From Streptomyces sp. NBC_01445 (GTDB taxonomy: Bacteria; Actinomycetota; Actinomycetes; Streptomycetales; Streptomycetaceae): a DNA stretch of 64,000 bases. The notes under the pieces are model-generated. The model was not told the DNA's origin, ran no database searches, and worked only from the letters and a program-made list of their open reading frames with translations. This document shows positions 43,291-51,057 of this stretch, piece after piece. Numbering within the stretch: the first letter of the stretch is position 1; each line of letters starts with the position of its first letter. The stretch lies in contig NZ_CP109485.1 of the NCBI RefSeq assembly GCF_035918235.1, positions 9,331,001-9,395,000 on the forward strand. Direction: 5' to 3'. The translations under genes were made by a program, and so were the position numbers.

Positions 43291-44535
43291 ATGCCCGTCA
43301 TGCCCCAGCTGATGCCCGAAGCGGGACCCCAACGCGTCATCGCCGCATCGAACTTCGTCAACACCGTCGGCAGCGGCCTCTACCTGACCGCCGGAGTCCT
43401 GTACTTCACCCAGGACGTCCGCCTCCCCGCGACGCAGGTGGGGCTCGGACTCGGTGTCGCCGGCTTCGCCTCGCTCGTCACGGGCATAGCCGCCGGCCAC
43501 CTCGCGGACAGGCGCGGCGCGCGCGGCGTCTACGCGGCGACCATCGTCGTACAGGCGCTGGCGACAGCGGGGTTCGCCCTGGTGGACAGCTTCTGGCCGT
43601 TCGTCCTGGCCGTCTGCGCCGCGACCGGGGCGCAAGCGGCGGGACGGGCCGCGCGCAGCCCGCTCATCAGATACTTCGGCGGGGACCGGCCGCAGGAGTA
43701 CCGCGCTTACCTCCGGGCCGTCACCAACATCGGCATCTCACTCGGCGCACTGCTGGCGGGTTGGGCCCTCCAGGTGGGCACCCACACCGCGTACCAGGTC
43801 CTGGTCATCGGCAACGCGATCGCCTTCGGTGCCTCCGCCGCCATCCTGCTCTTCCTGCCGCCGGTCGCTCCGGAGCCCGCGGCCGCCGGCCCCCGGTGGA
43901 TCGCGCTGCGGGACCGGCCCTACCTCCTCCTCACGGCGCTGGACGGCATCATGGCCATCCAGTTCAAGGTGCTCACCGTGGCCATCCCGCTGTGGCTGGT
44001 CGTCGCCACCAGCGCACCCCACTGGCTCATTTCGGGCACGATGCTCGTCAACACCGTCATCGTGATCGCCCTTCAGGTGCGGGCCAGTCGCACCGTCAAC
44101 TCCCCGGCGGCGGGTGGCGGGGCGTACCGGAGGGCGGGCGTGGTCTTCCTCGTCTCCTGCTCGCTGATCTCCCTGTCCGCGGGGGTTCCGGCATGGGCCG
44201 CCGCGGCACTGCTCCTGGTCGCGGTCGTGGTCCACACGGTCGGCGAACTGTGGCACTCCGCCGCGGGGTTCGAGGTCTCCTTCGCCCTCGCCCCGGAACG
44301 CGCCACCGGCCAGTACCTCGGTGTGTTCGGCCTTGGCGCGGGCCTGGCCGACGCGCTCGGCCCCAGCCTGCTGATCGCGCTCTGCATCACCTGGGGCCGG
44401 CCCGGCTGGTACGTCGTAGGCGCCCTGTTCACCGTCACCGGCCTGGCGGCCCCCTTCGCCGTCCGCTGGGCTCAACGGCCTGTGCCCGCACGGGACTTGC
44501 CCCTCGAAGCGGGGCGGCCCGTCTCTCAGGTCTGA
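43291..44535 (+). CDS. MFS transporter (paralogue A)
   Basis: A 414-residue protein with 12 probable helices. It opens AGPQRVIAASNFVNTVGSGLYLTAGVLYFTQ and has GHLADRRGARGVYAATIV after TM2 (motif A) and IGISLGALLAGWALQ in TM5. The same layout, including the AGPQR opening, recurs in the gene at 45180, so the two are paralogues. I took ATG 43291; the open frame extends further but without family sequence. It is probably a drug or metabolite exporter of unknown substrate. Confidence 0.85.
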   Translation: MPVMPQLMPEAGPQRVIAASNFVNTVGSGLYLTAGVLYFTQDVRLPATQVGLGLGVAGFASLVTGIAAGHLADRRGARGVYAATIVVQALATAGFALVDSFWPFVLAVCAATGAQAAGRAARSPLIRYFGGDRPQEYRAYLRAVTNIGISLGALLAGWALQVGTHTAYQVLVIGNAIAFGASAAILLFLPPVAPEPAAAGPRWIALRDRPYLLLTALDGIMAIQFKVLTVAIPLWLVVATSAPHWLISGTMLVNTVIVIALQVRASRTVNSPAAGGGAYRRAGVVFLVSCSLISLSAGVPAWAAAALLLVAVVVHTVGELWHSAAGFEVSFALAPERATGQYLGVFGLGAGLADALGPSLLIALCITWGRPGWYVVGALFTVTGLAAPFAVRWAQRPVPARDLPLEAGRPVSQV

Positions 44536-44670
44536 AAGGTGACCGAGTAATCCCGGTCGGCCGAGCAGCTCCGAGGGTGTCCGTCCGATCGGCCGGTGCA
44601 CGCCCACCCGCGACGGGCTGCGCATGCTCGCGTCGTGGGCGGCGGATCATCCGGAGGCCGCCTCGGAACC

Positions 44671-44740
44671 AGCACTCTGACGGCCACCGCCACGGGGTTC
44701 AGTCCAGCGCTCTGACGGCTACCGCCACCGGGTTCAGTCC
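44671..44740 (-). repeat. 35-bp tandem duplication at the 3' end of the DUF6233 gene
   Basis: Units 44671-44705 and 44706-44740 agree at about 32 of 35 positions, and a third partial copy is the gene's own end (GTGCTGGACTGA). Each unit re-creates a leucine-aspartate-stop end, so only the first stop read by the ribosome matters. Confidence 0.75.
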
Positions 44741-45066
44741 AGCACTCCGAGCACTCCGTCGGGGTTGCAGTGCGGACAGGCCGGCACCTGCTCCCACAGC
44801 GCGCGGCGCGCTTGGTCGTCCGTGACGCCTCGCGACCGTTTGCCCGCCATGTGGCAGCCGCCGACGTGCACGTACACAGGTGCGCGCCCGCCGAGCCCCA
44901 TCTCGATCAGCCAGTCGGGGGCCAGTGGCCGGTCCCGTTCGCCGCGCTGTTTCTCGGCTTCCTGCCGCTCCGCCTCCGCGATCTTGCGGCGCACCCTGTC
45001 CAGAGACAGCACGAGCCACGTCTCCAGCGTGCGGAGCCTCGGCAGGTCGGGCGGCAGTTCGGACAT
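44734..45066 (-). CDS. DUF6233-family protein
   Basis: A 110-residue protein of the Streptomyces-restricted DUF6233 family. It has the typical N-terminal helix (LPRLRTLETWLVLSLDRVRRKIAEAE), PDWLIEMGLGGRAPVYVHVGGCHMAGKRSRGV, and the final CPHCNPDGVLGVLD. The conserved Cys (GGC, CPHC) and His suggest a metal site. Start ATG 45066 was chosen over an upstream ATG because the family starts there. Function unknown. It lies between two paralogous MFS genes, divergent from the second with 113 bp between. Confidence 0.85.
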   Translation of the reverse strand: MSELPPDLPRLRTLETWLVLSLDRVRRKIAEAERQEAEKQRGERDRPLAPDWLIEMGLGGRAPVYVHVGGCHMAGKRSRGVTDDQARRALWEQVPACPHCNPDGVLGVLD

Positions 45067-45179
45067 GTGTTCGAGTCTACGACGGTTTCCGGCCAGCCAG
45101 TACGCGCGTTGAATGGCCCAAGCACAGAGCTCAAAATTGCCCCACATGGATGGGCCGATGCGCGCGTACCGTCATTGCC

Positions 45180-46409
45180 ATGCCGAACCTGCTGCCGCCC
45201 GCCGGCCCTCAACGCACCCTCGCCCTGGCCCAGTTGAGCAACTCGCTGGGCGACGGCGCGTACTACGTCACCTCGGCGCTCTACTTCACTCACGTCGTCG
45301 GCCTCGCGCCCGCCAGGATCGGCCTCGGCCTCACGGTCGCCTGGGCGATCGGTTCAGTCGTCGGGGTGCCGCTCGGCCGGATCGCGGACCGCCGCGGCCC
45401 GCGTGGAACGGCGGTCCTGCTCGCCCTCGCGACCGGCGCCGCGGTCGCCTCCTTCCTGGTCGTACGCGATTTCCTTCCCTTCCTCGTGGCCGCCTGCCTC
45501 TACGCGAGCGCGCAGTCGGGACTCGCGGCCGCGCGCCAGGCGCTGCTCGCCGGTCTGGTGGCCAAGGAGGACCGCACGGGTGCGCTCGCCCACCTGCAGT
45601 CGACGCTCAACGCGGGTCTCGCGGTGGGCGCGGCGCTCGGCGGCCTCGCACTGTCCGCCGGGACGAAGTCGGCGTATCTGGCGGTGTTCGCGATCGACGC
45701 CGTCAGTTTCGTCCTCTGCGCGCTCGTCCTGCTGCGGCTCCCGGCCGTCACGCCGGCGCCGGCCGTCCGCGGAGCGAAACTCGAAGTCCTGCGCGACCGG
45801 CCCTACGCCGCCGTGACCCTCCTCAACACCGTTCTTCTCCTGCGGATGCCGCTGCTCAGCCTCGGGCTCCCGCTGTGGATCAACGAGCGCACCGACGCCC
45901 CCACGTGGCTCGTCTCCGCGCTCTTCATCCTCAACACCGGCGCCGTGATGCTCTTCCAGGTCCGCACGGCCCGCTCGGTCTCCGGCCTCCCCACGGCAAC
46001 CCGCGCCATCCGCCGGTCAGGCGTGCTCATGCTCCTGGCCTGCGGCATCTTCGCCGCCTCGGCCACCGGCTCGGTCTGGGCCGCGGTCGCCGCCCTGGTC
46101 GGAGGATCGGTGCTCCTGGTCGCCGCAGAGATGCTCCAGTCGGCCGGATCCTGGCAGCTGGGTTTCGACCTGGCCCCGGCCGGGCGCATCGGCGAGTACC
46201 AGGGCTTCTTCGGTACGGGCGTCACGGTCGCCCGCACGCTCGGCCCGCTGCTGCTCACCGCGCTGCTGCTCGGGATGGGCACGCCGGGCTGGCTGCTGCT
46301 CGGCGGCCTGGTCCTGGCGGCGTCGTACGCGCTGGGGCCGGTGGCGCGGTGGGCGGCGAAAACGCGCCAGGATCCAGCACCCGTACGGGTTGCGGCTTCG
46401 ACGGTGTGA
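45180..46409 (+). CDS. MFS transporter (paralogue B)
   Basis: A 409-residue MFS protein, 12 helices. The opening PAGPQRTLALAQLSNSLGDGAYYVTSALYFTHVVG and motif A-like GRIADRRGPRGTAVLLALA parallel the gene at 43291. TM5 carries AGLAVGAALGGLALSAG. ATG 45180 lacks a Shine-Dalgarno sequence, so it may be leaderless. Substrate unknown. Confidence 0.86.
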   Translation: MPNLLPPAGPQRTLALAQLSNSLGDGAYYVTSALYFTHVVGLAPARIGLGLTVAWAIGSVVGVPLGRIADRRGPRGTAVLLALATGAAVASFLVVRDFLPFLVAACLYASAQSGLAAARQALLAGLVAKEDRTGALAHLQSTLNAGLAVGAALGGLALSAGTKSAYLAVFAIDAVSFVLCALVLLRLPAVTPAPAVRGAKLEVLRDRPYAAVTLLNTVLLLRMPLLSLGLPLWINERTDAPTWLVSALFILNTGAVMLFQVRTARSVSGLPTATRAIRRSGVLMLLACGIFAASATGSVWAAVAALVGGSVLLVAAEMLQSAGSWQLGFDLAPAGRIGEYQGFFGTGVTVARTLGPLLLTALLLGMGTPGWLLLGGLVLAASYALGPVARWAAKTRQDPAPVRVAASTV

Positions 46410-46481
46410 TCTCGACGCCGCGGACGGGTAGGCCCACAGCGTCCTGAGCGGCAAGCGTTGCTGACGCTCCGTCGCCGCGCA

Positions 46482-46522
46482 GTCTCCCGACCTGTCTCCC
46501 GAGCAGTCTCCCGAAAGGAGAC
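46482..46522 (+). promoter_or_regulatory. Three 12-bp anti-Shine-Dalgarno repeats and the ribosome site
   Basis: GTCTCCCGA starts at 46482, 46494 and 46506, exactly 12 bp apart. The ribosome site GGAGAC (46517-46522) is complementary to GTCTCC in each unit, and the nearest pair encloses a 5-nt loop. The repeats could sequester the ribosome site of the VOC gene. Confidence 0.6.
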
Positions 46523-46529
46523 CGGCCCC

Positions 46530-46961
46530 ATGACCGAACTCGACTCGCCGATCCCGCGGTTCCACCTGGCCGTGCCGGTGGACGATCTGCCCGCCGCCCG
46601 GTACTTCTACGGTGAGGTGCTCGGCCTTGAGCAGGGCCGCAGCGCCGACACATGGGTGGACTGGAATCTCCACGGCCACCAGTTCGTCACCCACCTCGCC
46701 CCCACCCGCTCCGAGCACATCCGCAATCCCGTCGACGGACACGACGTGCCCGTACCGCACTTCGGCCTGATCCTCACGATCCCCGTGTTCCAGGAGCTCG
46801 CGGACCGGCTCCGCGCCGCGGACACGAAGTTCGTCATCGAGCCCTACGTACGCTTCGCGGGCGAGCCCGGCGAGCAGTGGACGATGTTCCTGCTGGATCC
46901 GGCGGGCAACGCCCTGGAGTTCAAGGCGTTCGCCGACGACTCGCAGGTCTTCGCCACCTGA
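46530..46961 (+). CDS. Single-domain VOC/glyoxalase-family protein
   Basis: A 143-residue VOC protein. It opens [29 protein letters not shown] and closes [22 protein letters not shown], with His-13 and Glu near the end as usual metal ligands, plus central [11 protein letters not shown]. It resembles ring-cleaving-dioxygenase-like proteins of the superfamily, with unknown substrate. Start ATG 46530 has AAGGAG, which lies inside a potential hairpin with upstream repeats. Confidence 0.88.
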   Translation: MTELDSPIPRFHLAVPVDDLPAARYFYGEVLGLEQGRSADTWVDWNLHGHQFVTHLAPTRSEHIRNPVDGHDVPVPHFGLILTIPVFQELADRLRAADTKFVIEPYVRFAGEPGEQWTMFLLDPAGNALEFKAFADDSQVFAT

Positions 46962-46966
46962 GAGCG

Positions 46967-47242
46967 CTATGCGCCTTCGCCGCCACCCGCCTTCGCCTTC
47001 ACGTCCGCCTCGACGTCAGTCCTGGCGAGGCCCTCCTCCTTGGCGTACTCGGTGACGGCCTGCTGCACATCGCGGGCCAGATCCCGCCACGCGCGCCAGG
47101 CCGTCTCGTACGTCTGGGTCTGGGACTCGCTCGGCGGCTCGAGCCCCGGTGGTCCGTAGCCGTCCCGCAGTCTCAGGACCTCGTGGTGTGCCGCGTTCGC
47201 GGCCTGCTGTCTCTCGACGAGTTCGTCGAAGGTGTGTGCCAC
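46967..47242 (-). CDS. Small helical hypothetical protein
   Basis: A 91-residue soluble, highly charged protein (FDELVERQQAANAAHHEVLRL, YETAWRAWRDLARDVQQAVTEYAKEEG), predicted mostly alpha-helical. It resembles small conserved Streptomyces hypotheticals but I do not know a function. It converges on the VOC gene with 5 bp between stops. Confidence 0.72.
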   Translation of the reverse strand: MAHTFDELVERQQAANAAHHEVLRLRDGYGPPGLEPPSESQTQTYETAWRAWRDLARDVQQAVTEYAKEEGLARTDVEADVKAKAGGGEGA

Positions 47243-47324
47243 GCAGCGGATCCTAGGTCGCCGTCGAGGCGATCCCGGTCAGCGCTCGCGCGGGTTACAC
47301 GAATGCCGGAGGGGTGTGAGCGAA

Positions 47325-47366
47325 ACGGGTCAGGGGCGGCGCCGTCCGGCGCCGCCCCTGACCCGT
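47325..47366. terminator. Perfect 19-bp hairpin after the bL37-like gene
   Basis: ACGGGTCAGGGGCGGCGCC (47325-47343) pairs perfectly with 47348-47366 over the loop GTCC, 13 bp past the stop of the minus-strand small gene. It is one of the strongest hairpins in the window. Confidence 0.88.
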
Positions 47367-47379
47367 CCGGCGAGTTCCC

Positions 47380-47457
47380 TCAGGACTGGGGGCGCTTGCC
47401 GTGGTTCGCGGCGTGCTTGCGGCGAGCCTTCTTCTTGCGCCGTCGCTTCGAGGACAT
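47380..47457 (-). CDS. 25-residue bL37-like ribosomal peptide
   Basis: MSSKRRRKKKARRKHAANHG, then KRPQS and stop. The dense Arg/Lys helix and the ANHGKRP ending match the actinobacteria-specific large-subunit protein bL37 first seen in mycobacterial ribosomes (from memory). GGGAGG lies 6 bp before ATG 47457, and a perfect 19-bp terminator follows, so it is an independent, probably well expressed gene. The alternative is a non-ribosomal paralogue. Confidence 0.82.
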   Translation of the reverse strand: MSSKRRRKKKARRKHAANHGKRPQS

Positions 47458-47648
47458 TGCTACCTCCCAGGTGTCGCTGTTCTTCGGTCCTGCCTGGATG
47501 AGCGGGCCCACCCAGACGATCATCCGGCCGCCTACCCAAGGACGCGACCGGTAATGACGTGGCCCATGCCACCACTCCCGCCCCCGATCGGCCGGGCGAC
47601 GCGCCGCTGTGGCGATCCGCCCTGCGGGCCGCCCACTTCCTCGCGTGC

Positions 47649-47692
47649 GTTACCTAAGTTGGGTGCGGATTTGCCTAAAGGTCTTAGGTAAC
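47649..47692. promoter_or_regulatory. TetR operator array (three CCTAAG half-sites)
   Basis: GTTACCTAAG (47649-47658) and CTTAGGTAAC (47683-47692) are perfect inverted 10-mers. Between them CCTAA (47674-47678) pairs with TTAGG (47684-47688) at a 5-bp spacer, a compact dimer site. GCATAAT just downstream may be the -10 box of the TetR gene. Confidence 0.7.
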
Positions 47693-47726
47693 TGCATAAT
47701 CGATTTCGTTGATTGGGGTGAAGGTT

Positions 47727-48296
47727 ATGGTGCGTGTGGGGCTGACCAGGGAACGCCTGATCCGAGCCGGCGCCGAGCTGGCCGACGAGGTCGGGTTCGA
47801 CAAGGTGACCGTCTCTGCGCTCGCGAGACAGTTCGACGTCAAGGTCGCGAGCCTGTACTCGCACCTGAAGAACTCCCAGGAACTCAAGACCGGGATTGCG
47901 CTGCTCGCCCTGGAGGAGCTCGCCGACCGGGGCGCCGCGGCGCTCGCCGGGCGTGCGGGCAAGGACGCCCTCGCCGCCTTCGCGAATGTCTACCGCGACT
48001 ATGCCCGGGAACACCCCGGTCGCTACGCGGCAGCCCAGCTGCGGCTCGACCCGGAGACGGCCGCCGCCAGCGCAGGCGTCCGGCACGCACAGATGATGCG
48101 GGCGATCCTGCGCGGCTACGACCTCACGGAGCCGGACCAGACCCACGCGGTCCGACTCCTGGGCAGCGTCTTCCACGGCTACGTCAGCCTGGAGACGCAG
48201 GGGGGCTTCAGGCACAGCGCACCCGACTCGCAGGAAAGCTGGTCGCGGATCCTCGACTCCCTCGACGCCACGCTGCGGAACTGGCCCGCACCCTGA
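47727..48296 (+). CDS. TetR-family regulator with WHG-type C-terminal domain
   Basis: A 189-residue TetR protein. HTH: LIRAGAELADEVGFDKVTVSALARQFDVKVASLYSHL. The C-terminal part contains GSVFHGYVSLETQGGF, as in the TetR_C_33/WHG group. Start ATG 47727 follows GGGGTGAAGG. The inverted CCTAAG sites upstream suggest autoregulation; the SGNH hydrolase 74 bp downstream on the same strand is probably controlled too. Confidence 0.88.
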   Translation: MVRVGLTRERLIRAGAELADEVGFDKVTVSALARQFDVKVASLYSHLKNSQELKTGIALLALEELADRGAAALAGRAGKDALAAFANVYRDYAREHPGRYAAAQLRLDPETAAASAGVRHAQMMRAILRGYDLTEPDQTHAVRLLGSVFHGYVSLETQGGFRHSAPDSQESWSRILDSLDATLRNWPAP

Positions 48297-48309
48297 CCGC
48301 GGTCCCGCG

Positions 48310-48366
48310 CCGACCCCTATCGGTGAGCCCGAGCAGCCCCACAGGCATATTGATCAACAGGTTGAG
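48310..48366 (-). pseudogene. Short remnant of a DHA2-type MFS gene
   Basis: The minus strand between tetR and the SGNH gene reads NLLINMPVGLLGL, the FxINxPVGL motif of DHA2 transporters, with nothing family-like on either side. It may be the scar of an efflux gene once adjoining this TetR. Short length makes chance possible. Confidence 0.3.
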
Positions 48367-48369
48367 GCA

Positions 48370-49563
48370 ATGCACATGAATGACAACTGGACCACTACTT
48401 CCGTCACCGCGGACCTCGTGCGTGGCGCGTACGAGGTGGAGCGCTCCGAGCACGGCGTGCTCCCGCACCGGCTGCCCGCGCGGGCCCGCGCACAGTGCTC
48501 CGACGCACAACTGGCCATGGCCGAGGCCCAACCCTCCGGCGTACGGCTGGTGTTCCGCACCCGGGCCACCGTCATCGAGCTGGACGCGCTCCGGACCAAG
48601 ATGGCCTTCAAGGGCGCTCCGCCCCGTCCGGACGGCGTGTACGACCTGCTGGTCGACGGCCGTCTGGCCGCGCAGGCCGGTGTCACCGGCGGCAACGTAC
48701 AGACGGTGGACATGACCACAGGCACCAGGGAGACGCAGCCCGGACCCATCGGCACCGTGCGGTTCACCGGGCTGCCCGACCGCATGAAGGACGTCGAGAT
48801 CTGGCTGCCGTACAACGAGATCACCGAGCTGGTCGCCCTGCGTGCCGATGCCCCGGTCGAGCGCATGCCGGACAGCGGGCGCAAGGTGTGGCTGCATCAC
48901 GGCAGTTCGATCAGCCACGGCTCGGACGCCGCAAGCCCCAGCGCGACGTGGCCGGCGCTGGCAGCCTCCCTCGGGGGCGTGGAGTTGATGAACCTCGGTC
49001 TGGGGGGCAGTGCCCTGCTCGACCCGTTCACCGCGCGTGCCCTGCGGGACACCCCCGCGGACTTGATCAGCGTCAAGATCGGCATCAACATCGTCAATGC
49101 CGACCTGATGCGCCTGCGCGCGTTCGCCCCGGCGGTGCACGGTTTCCTCGACACGATCCGTGAGGGACACCCGACCGTGCCGCTGCTGGTCGTGTCGCCG
49201 ATCTACTGCGCCATCCACGAGGACACTCCGGGCCCCAGCGCCCCGGACTTCAGCAACCTCAGTGCGGGCAGGCTGCAGTTCATGGCCGTCGGCGACCCGG
49301 CGGAGCGAGCAGCGGGGAAGCTCACGCTCAACGTCATCCGGGACGAGCTGGCGCGTGTCGTGAAGCAGCGGATTGCTGACGACCCGAACCTGTACTACCT
49401 CGACGGCCGCGACCTGTACGGCGAGGCGGACTTCGCCGAGCTGCCGCTGCCCGACCAGCTCCACCCGGACGCCGCCACGCACCGGCGCATCGGCGACCGC
49501 TTCAACGCCCTGGCTTTCGGCGCGGACGGTCCGTTCGCGTTCGCGGTGACCGAGCGTCCCTGA
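48370..49563 (+). CDS. SGNH/GDSL-family hydrolase with N-terminal beta domain
   Basis: A 397-residue protein without signal peptide. Residues 1-170 form a beta-rich domain (VRLVFRTRATVIELDALRTK). From about 178 the SGNH blocks appear: VWLHHGSSISHGSDA (nucleophile Ser), LGLGGSALLDPF (Gly block), IGINIVN (Asn block), and LHPDAATH (Asp/His). It is a cytosolic esterase or deacetylase, perhaps on acylated sugars. It probably shares a transcript with the TetR gene. ATG 48370 or 48376 may be the start. Confidence 0.87.
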   Translation: MHMNDNWTTTSVTADLVRGAYEVERSEHGVLPHRLPARARAQCSDAQLAMAEAQPSGVRLVFRTRATVIELDALRTKMAFKGAPPRPDGVYDLLVDGRLAAQAGVTGGNVQTVDMTTGTRETQPGPIGTVRFTGLPDRMKDVEIWLPYNEITELVALRADAPVERMPDSGRKVWLHHGSSISHGSDAASPSATWPALAASLGGVELMNLGLGGSALLDPFTARALRDTPADLISVKIGINIVNADLMRLRAFAPAVHGFLDTIREGHPTVPLLVVSPIYCAIHEDTPGPSAPDFSNLSAGRLQFMAVGDPAERAAGKLTLNVIRDELARVVKQRIADDPNLYYLDGRDLYGEADFAELPLPDQLHPDAATHRRIGDRFNALAFGADGPFAFAVTERP

Positions 49564-49626
49564 GGCTCGTCCCTGCCAGGGGCCGCGTGTGTCACCCCCT
49601 GCGCGCCGTGCCGAGCCTCTGGTCCG

Positions 49627-49765
49627 TCAGGCGCGCTCGCGACGCGTAGCGCCGTGACCGCGCCGACGCACAGGGCGACGGCGAACTCCGTCATCGTCGC
49701 CTCGACGCTCGAATGCCGGATGATCACGCCGAGCAGGATCGCGGGCAGGCCCATGCCCAAGTAGG
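49627..49765 (-). pseudogene. C-terminal remnant of an MFS transporter gene
   Basis: Minus-strand LQSYLGMGLPAILLGVIIRHSSVEATMTEFAVALCVGAVTALRV is a typical last-two-helix end of an MFS protein. All upstream sequence is gone: at about 49765 it runs directly into an opposed LysR remnant. The rest of 49564-49626 shows no gene. Confidence 0.6.
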
Positions 49766-50515
49766 ACTGGAGCGCGAGGTGGGGGCGGCGCTGTTCGACC
49801 GGTCCCCGCAACGGCTCGCGCTGACGGCCGCGGGCGCGGCACTGCGCCCCGAGGCGCCGGCGACCCTCGACGCCGCCCGCGGTGCGCTCGACGCCCTACG
49901 GGCCGGCCCGGGAGTCGTGCGCGGCGCCAGGCACATCGGATGCCTCACGGCGGTCCGGCTGCTGGATCTGCCCAGCCTGCTCGAGTCCTTTCACACCGAG
50001 CCTCCGGACGTCGCGCTGCGCCTGCGGGTGTCGCCGAGCGGGGCGGCGGGACTCGCGCAGAGCCTGCTCGCCGGGCGTCTCGACCTCGCGGCCTGCCCGG
50101 CGTCCCCGGGAGGCATCCCCGGGGGCTGACGCTGCGGCAGGTCGCCTCGGTGCCGATGGTCCTCGTCGTCCCGGCCGGCCACCGTCCAGCTGCAGGGGAG
50201 CCGTCTTGCCGATCTCGCCGACGAGCAGTTCATCACCCTCCCCGTCGGCTACGGCAATCGTGATCTGGTCGACCGGGCCTTCGCCATCACCGGCATCGAG
50301 CGCCGCGTCGCTCTCGAAGTGACCGACTCGGCGCGGCCTCCCCCTTCGTCCGGCGTCGCCTCGGCTTCGCGTTCCTGCGCGAGTTCGCGGCACCGCCCGT
50401 CGAGGCGGGAGTGCGCGTACTGAACCTGGTGGACGCACCGCCGCGGTTCGACCTGCACGTCGCCACGGCCACCGCACGCCGTCCGAGCGCGGCAAGCCGC
50501 CGACACCTCATCCGG
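49766..50515 (+). pseudogene. Broken LysR-family regulator gene
   Basis: Pieces of one LysR protein appear in successive frames: LEREVGAALFDRSPQRLALTAAG (end of the HTH domain), RLLDLPSLLESFHTEPPDVALRL, then after a frameshift near 50125 LRQVASVPMVLVVPAGHR, then after a second near 50185 LADEQFITLPVGYGNRDLVDRAFAITGIERRVALEVTDS. A third shift near 50335 leads to FVRRRLGFAFLREFA. The first about 30 residues are deleted. It is a non-functional fossil. Confidence 0.72.
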
Positions 50516-51057
50516 AGCGTCCAGGACAGGAGGGACCGGGTGGGCGCGGGCGGGGGCGTGCCTGTGCGCTCGGCGCGGACCTTCGCGTCGACGGCGCGCA
50601 CCTGGATCACGTATCGCCTCACTTCGCTCCCGTGGTCGGGCCGGCACGTTCGATGGGCCACAGGCTGTGACCGCTGCCGGAAACAGTCGGACGGTCCCGC
50701 TCCTGAGTGCCTCGCTGCACCTCGGAGGAGGACCTGTCTCTACGGTGACGATCTAGCGGCCGGTTTTCACTACATGCCCGGGGTCGTTTGAGGGTCGTTT
50801 CTTTACGAGCGGACGCAGGGGCCCCGCTTTCCGATGGCGCCGACAGGAGCGGACGTGCGCCCATGTACCGCTGTCCGGACGGCTGGCTCGCAGCACGGAA
50901 TCTCCACCTCTGAGGGTCAGGTCCTTGGATGTTCAACCAAGACCCATATCGCTCACACGCTCTTGCATTTACGATGCGATGACTCGCACTCGCCTGGCGA
51001 ATGTGAGAAATGGGTGCCGCTTTCCTGCGTCCCCGGGTACACAGGGAGTCAGCGCAC
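50516..51057. other. Intergenic region upstream of pucR
   Basis: No gene is supported. The right half (50930-51020) is AT-richer than the surroundings and holds the inverted repeat TGCGA-TGAC-TCGCA (50975-50988), a possible regulatory site for the PucR gene at 51058. Confidence 0.35.

Noticed and set aside
44560..44680. Possible protein remnant GLRMLASWAADHPEAASEP between the MFS and DUF6233 genes
   Set aside because: Natural-looking but short, with no start, no family and no conservation evidence.
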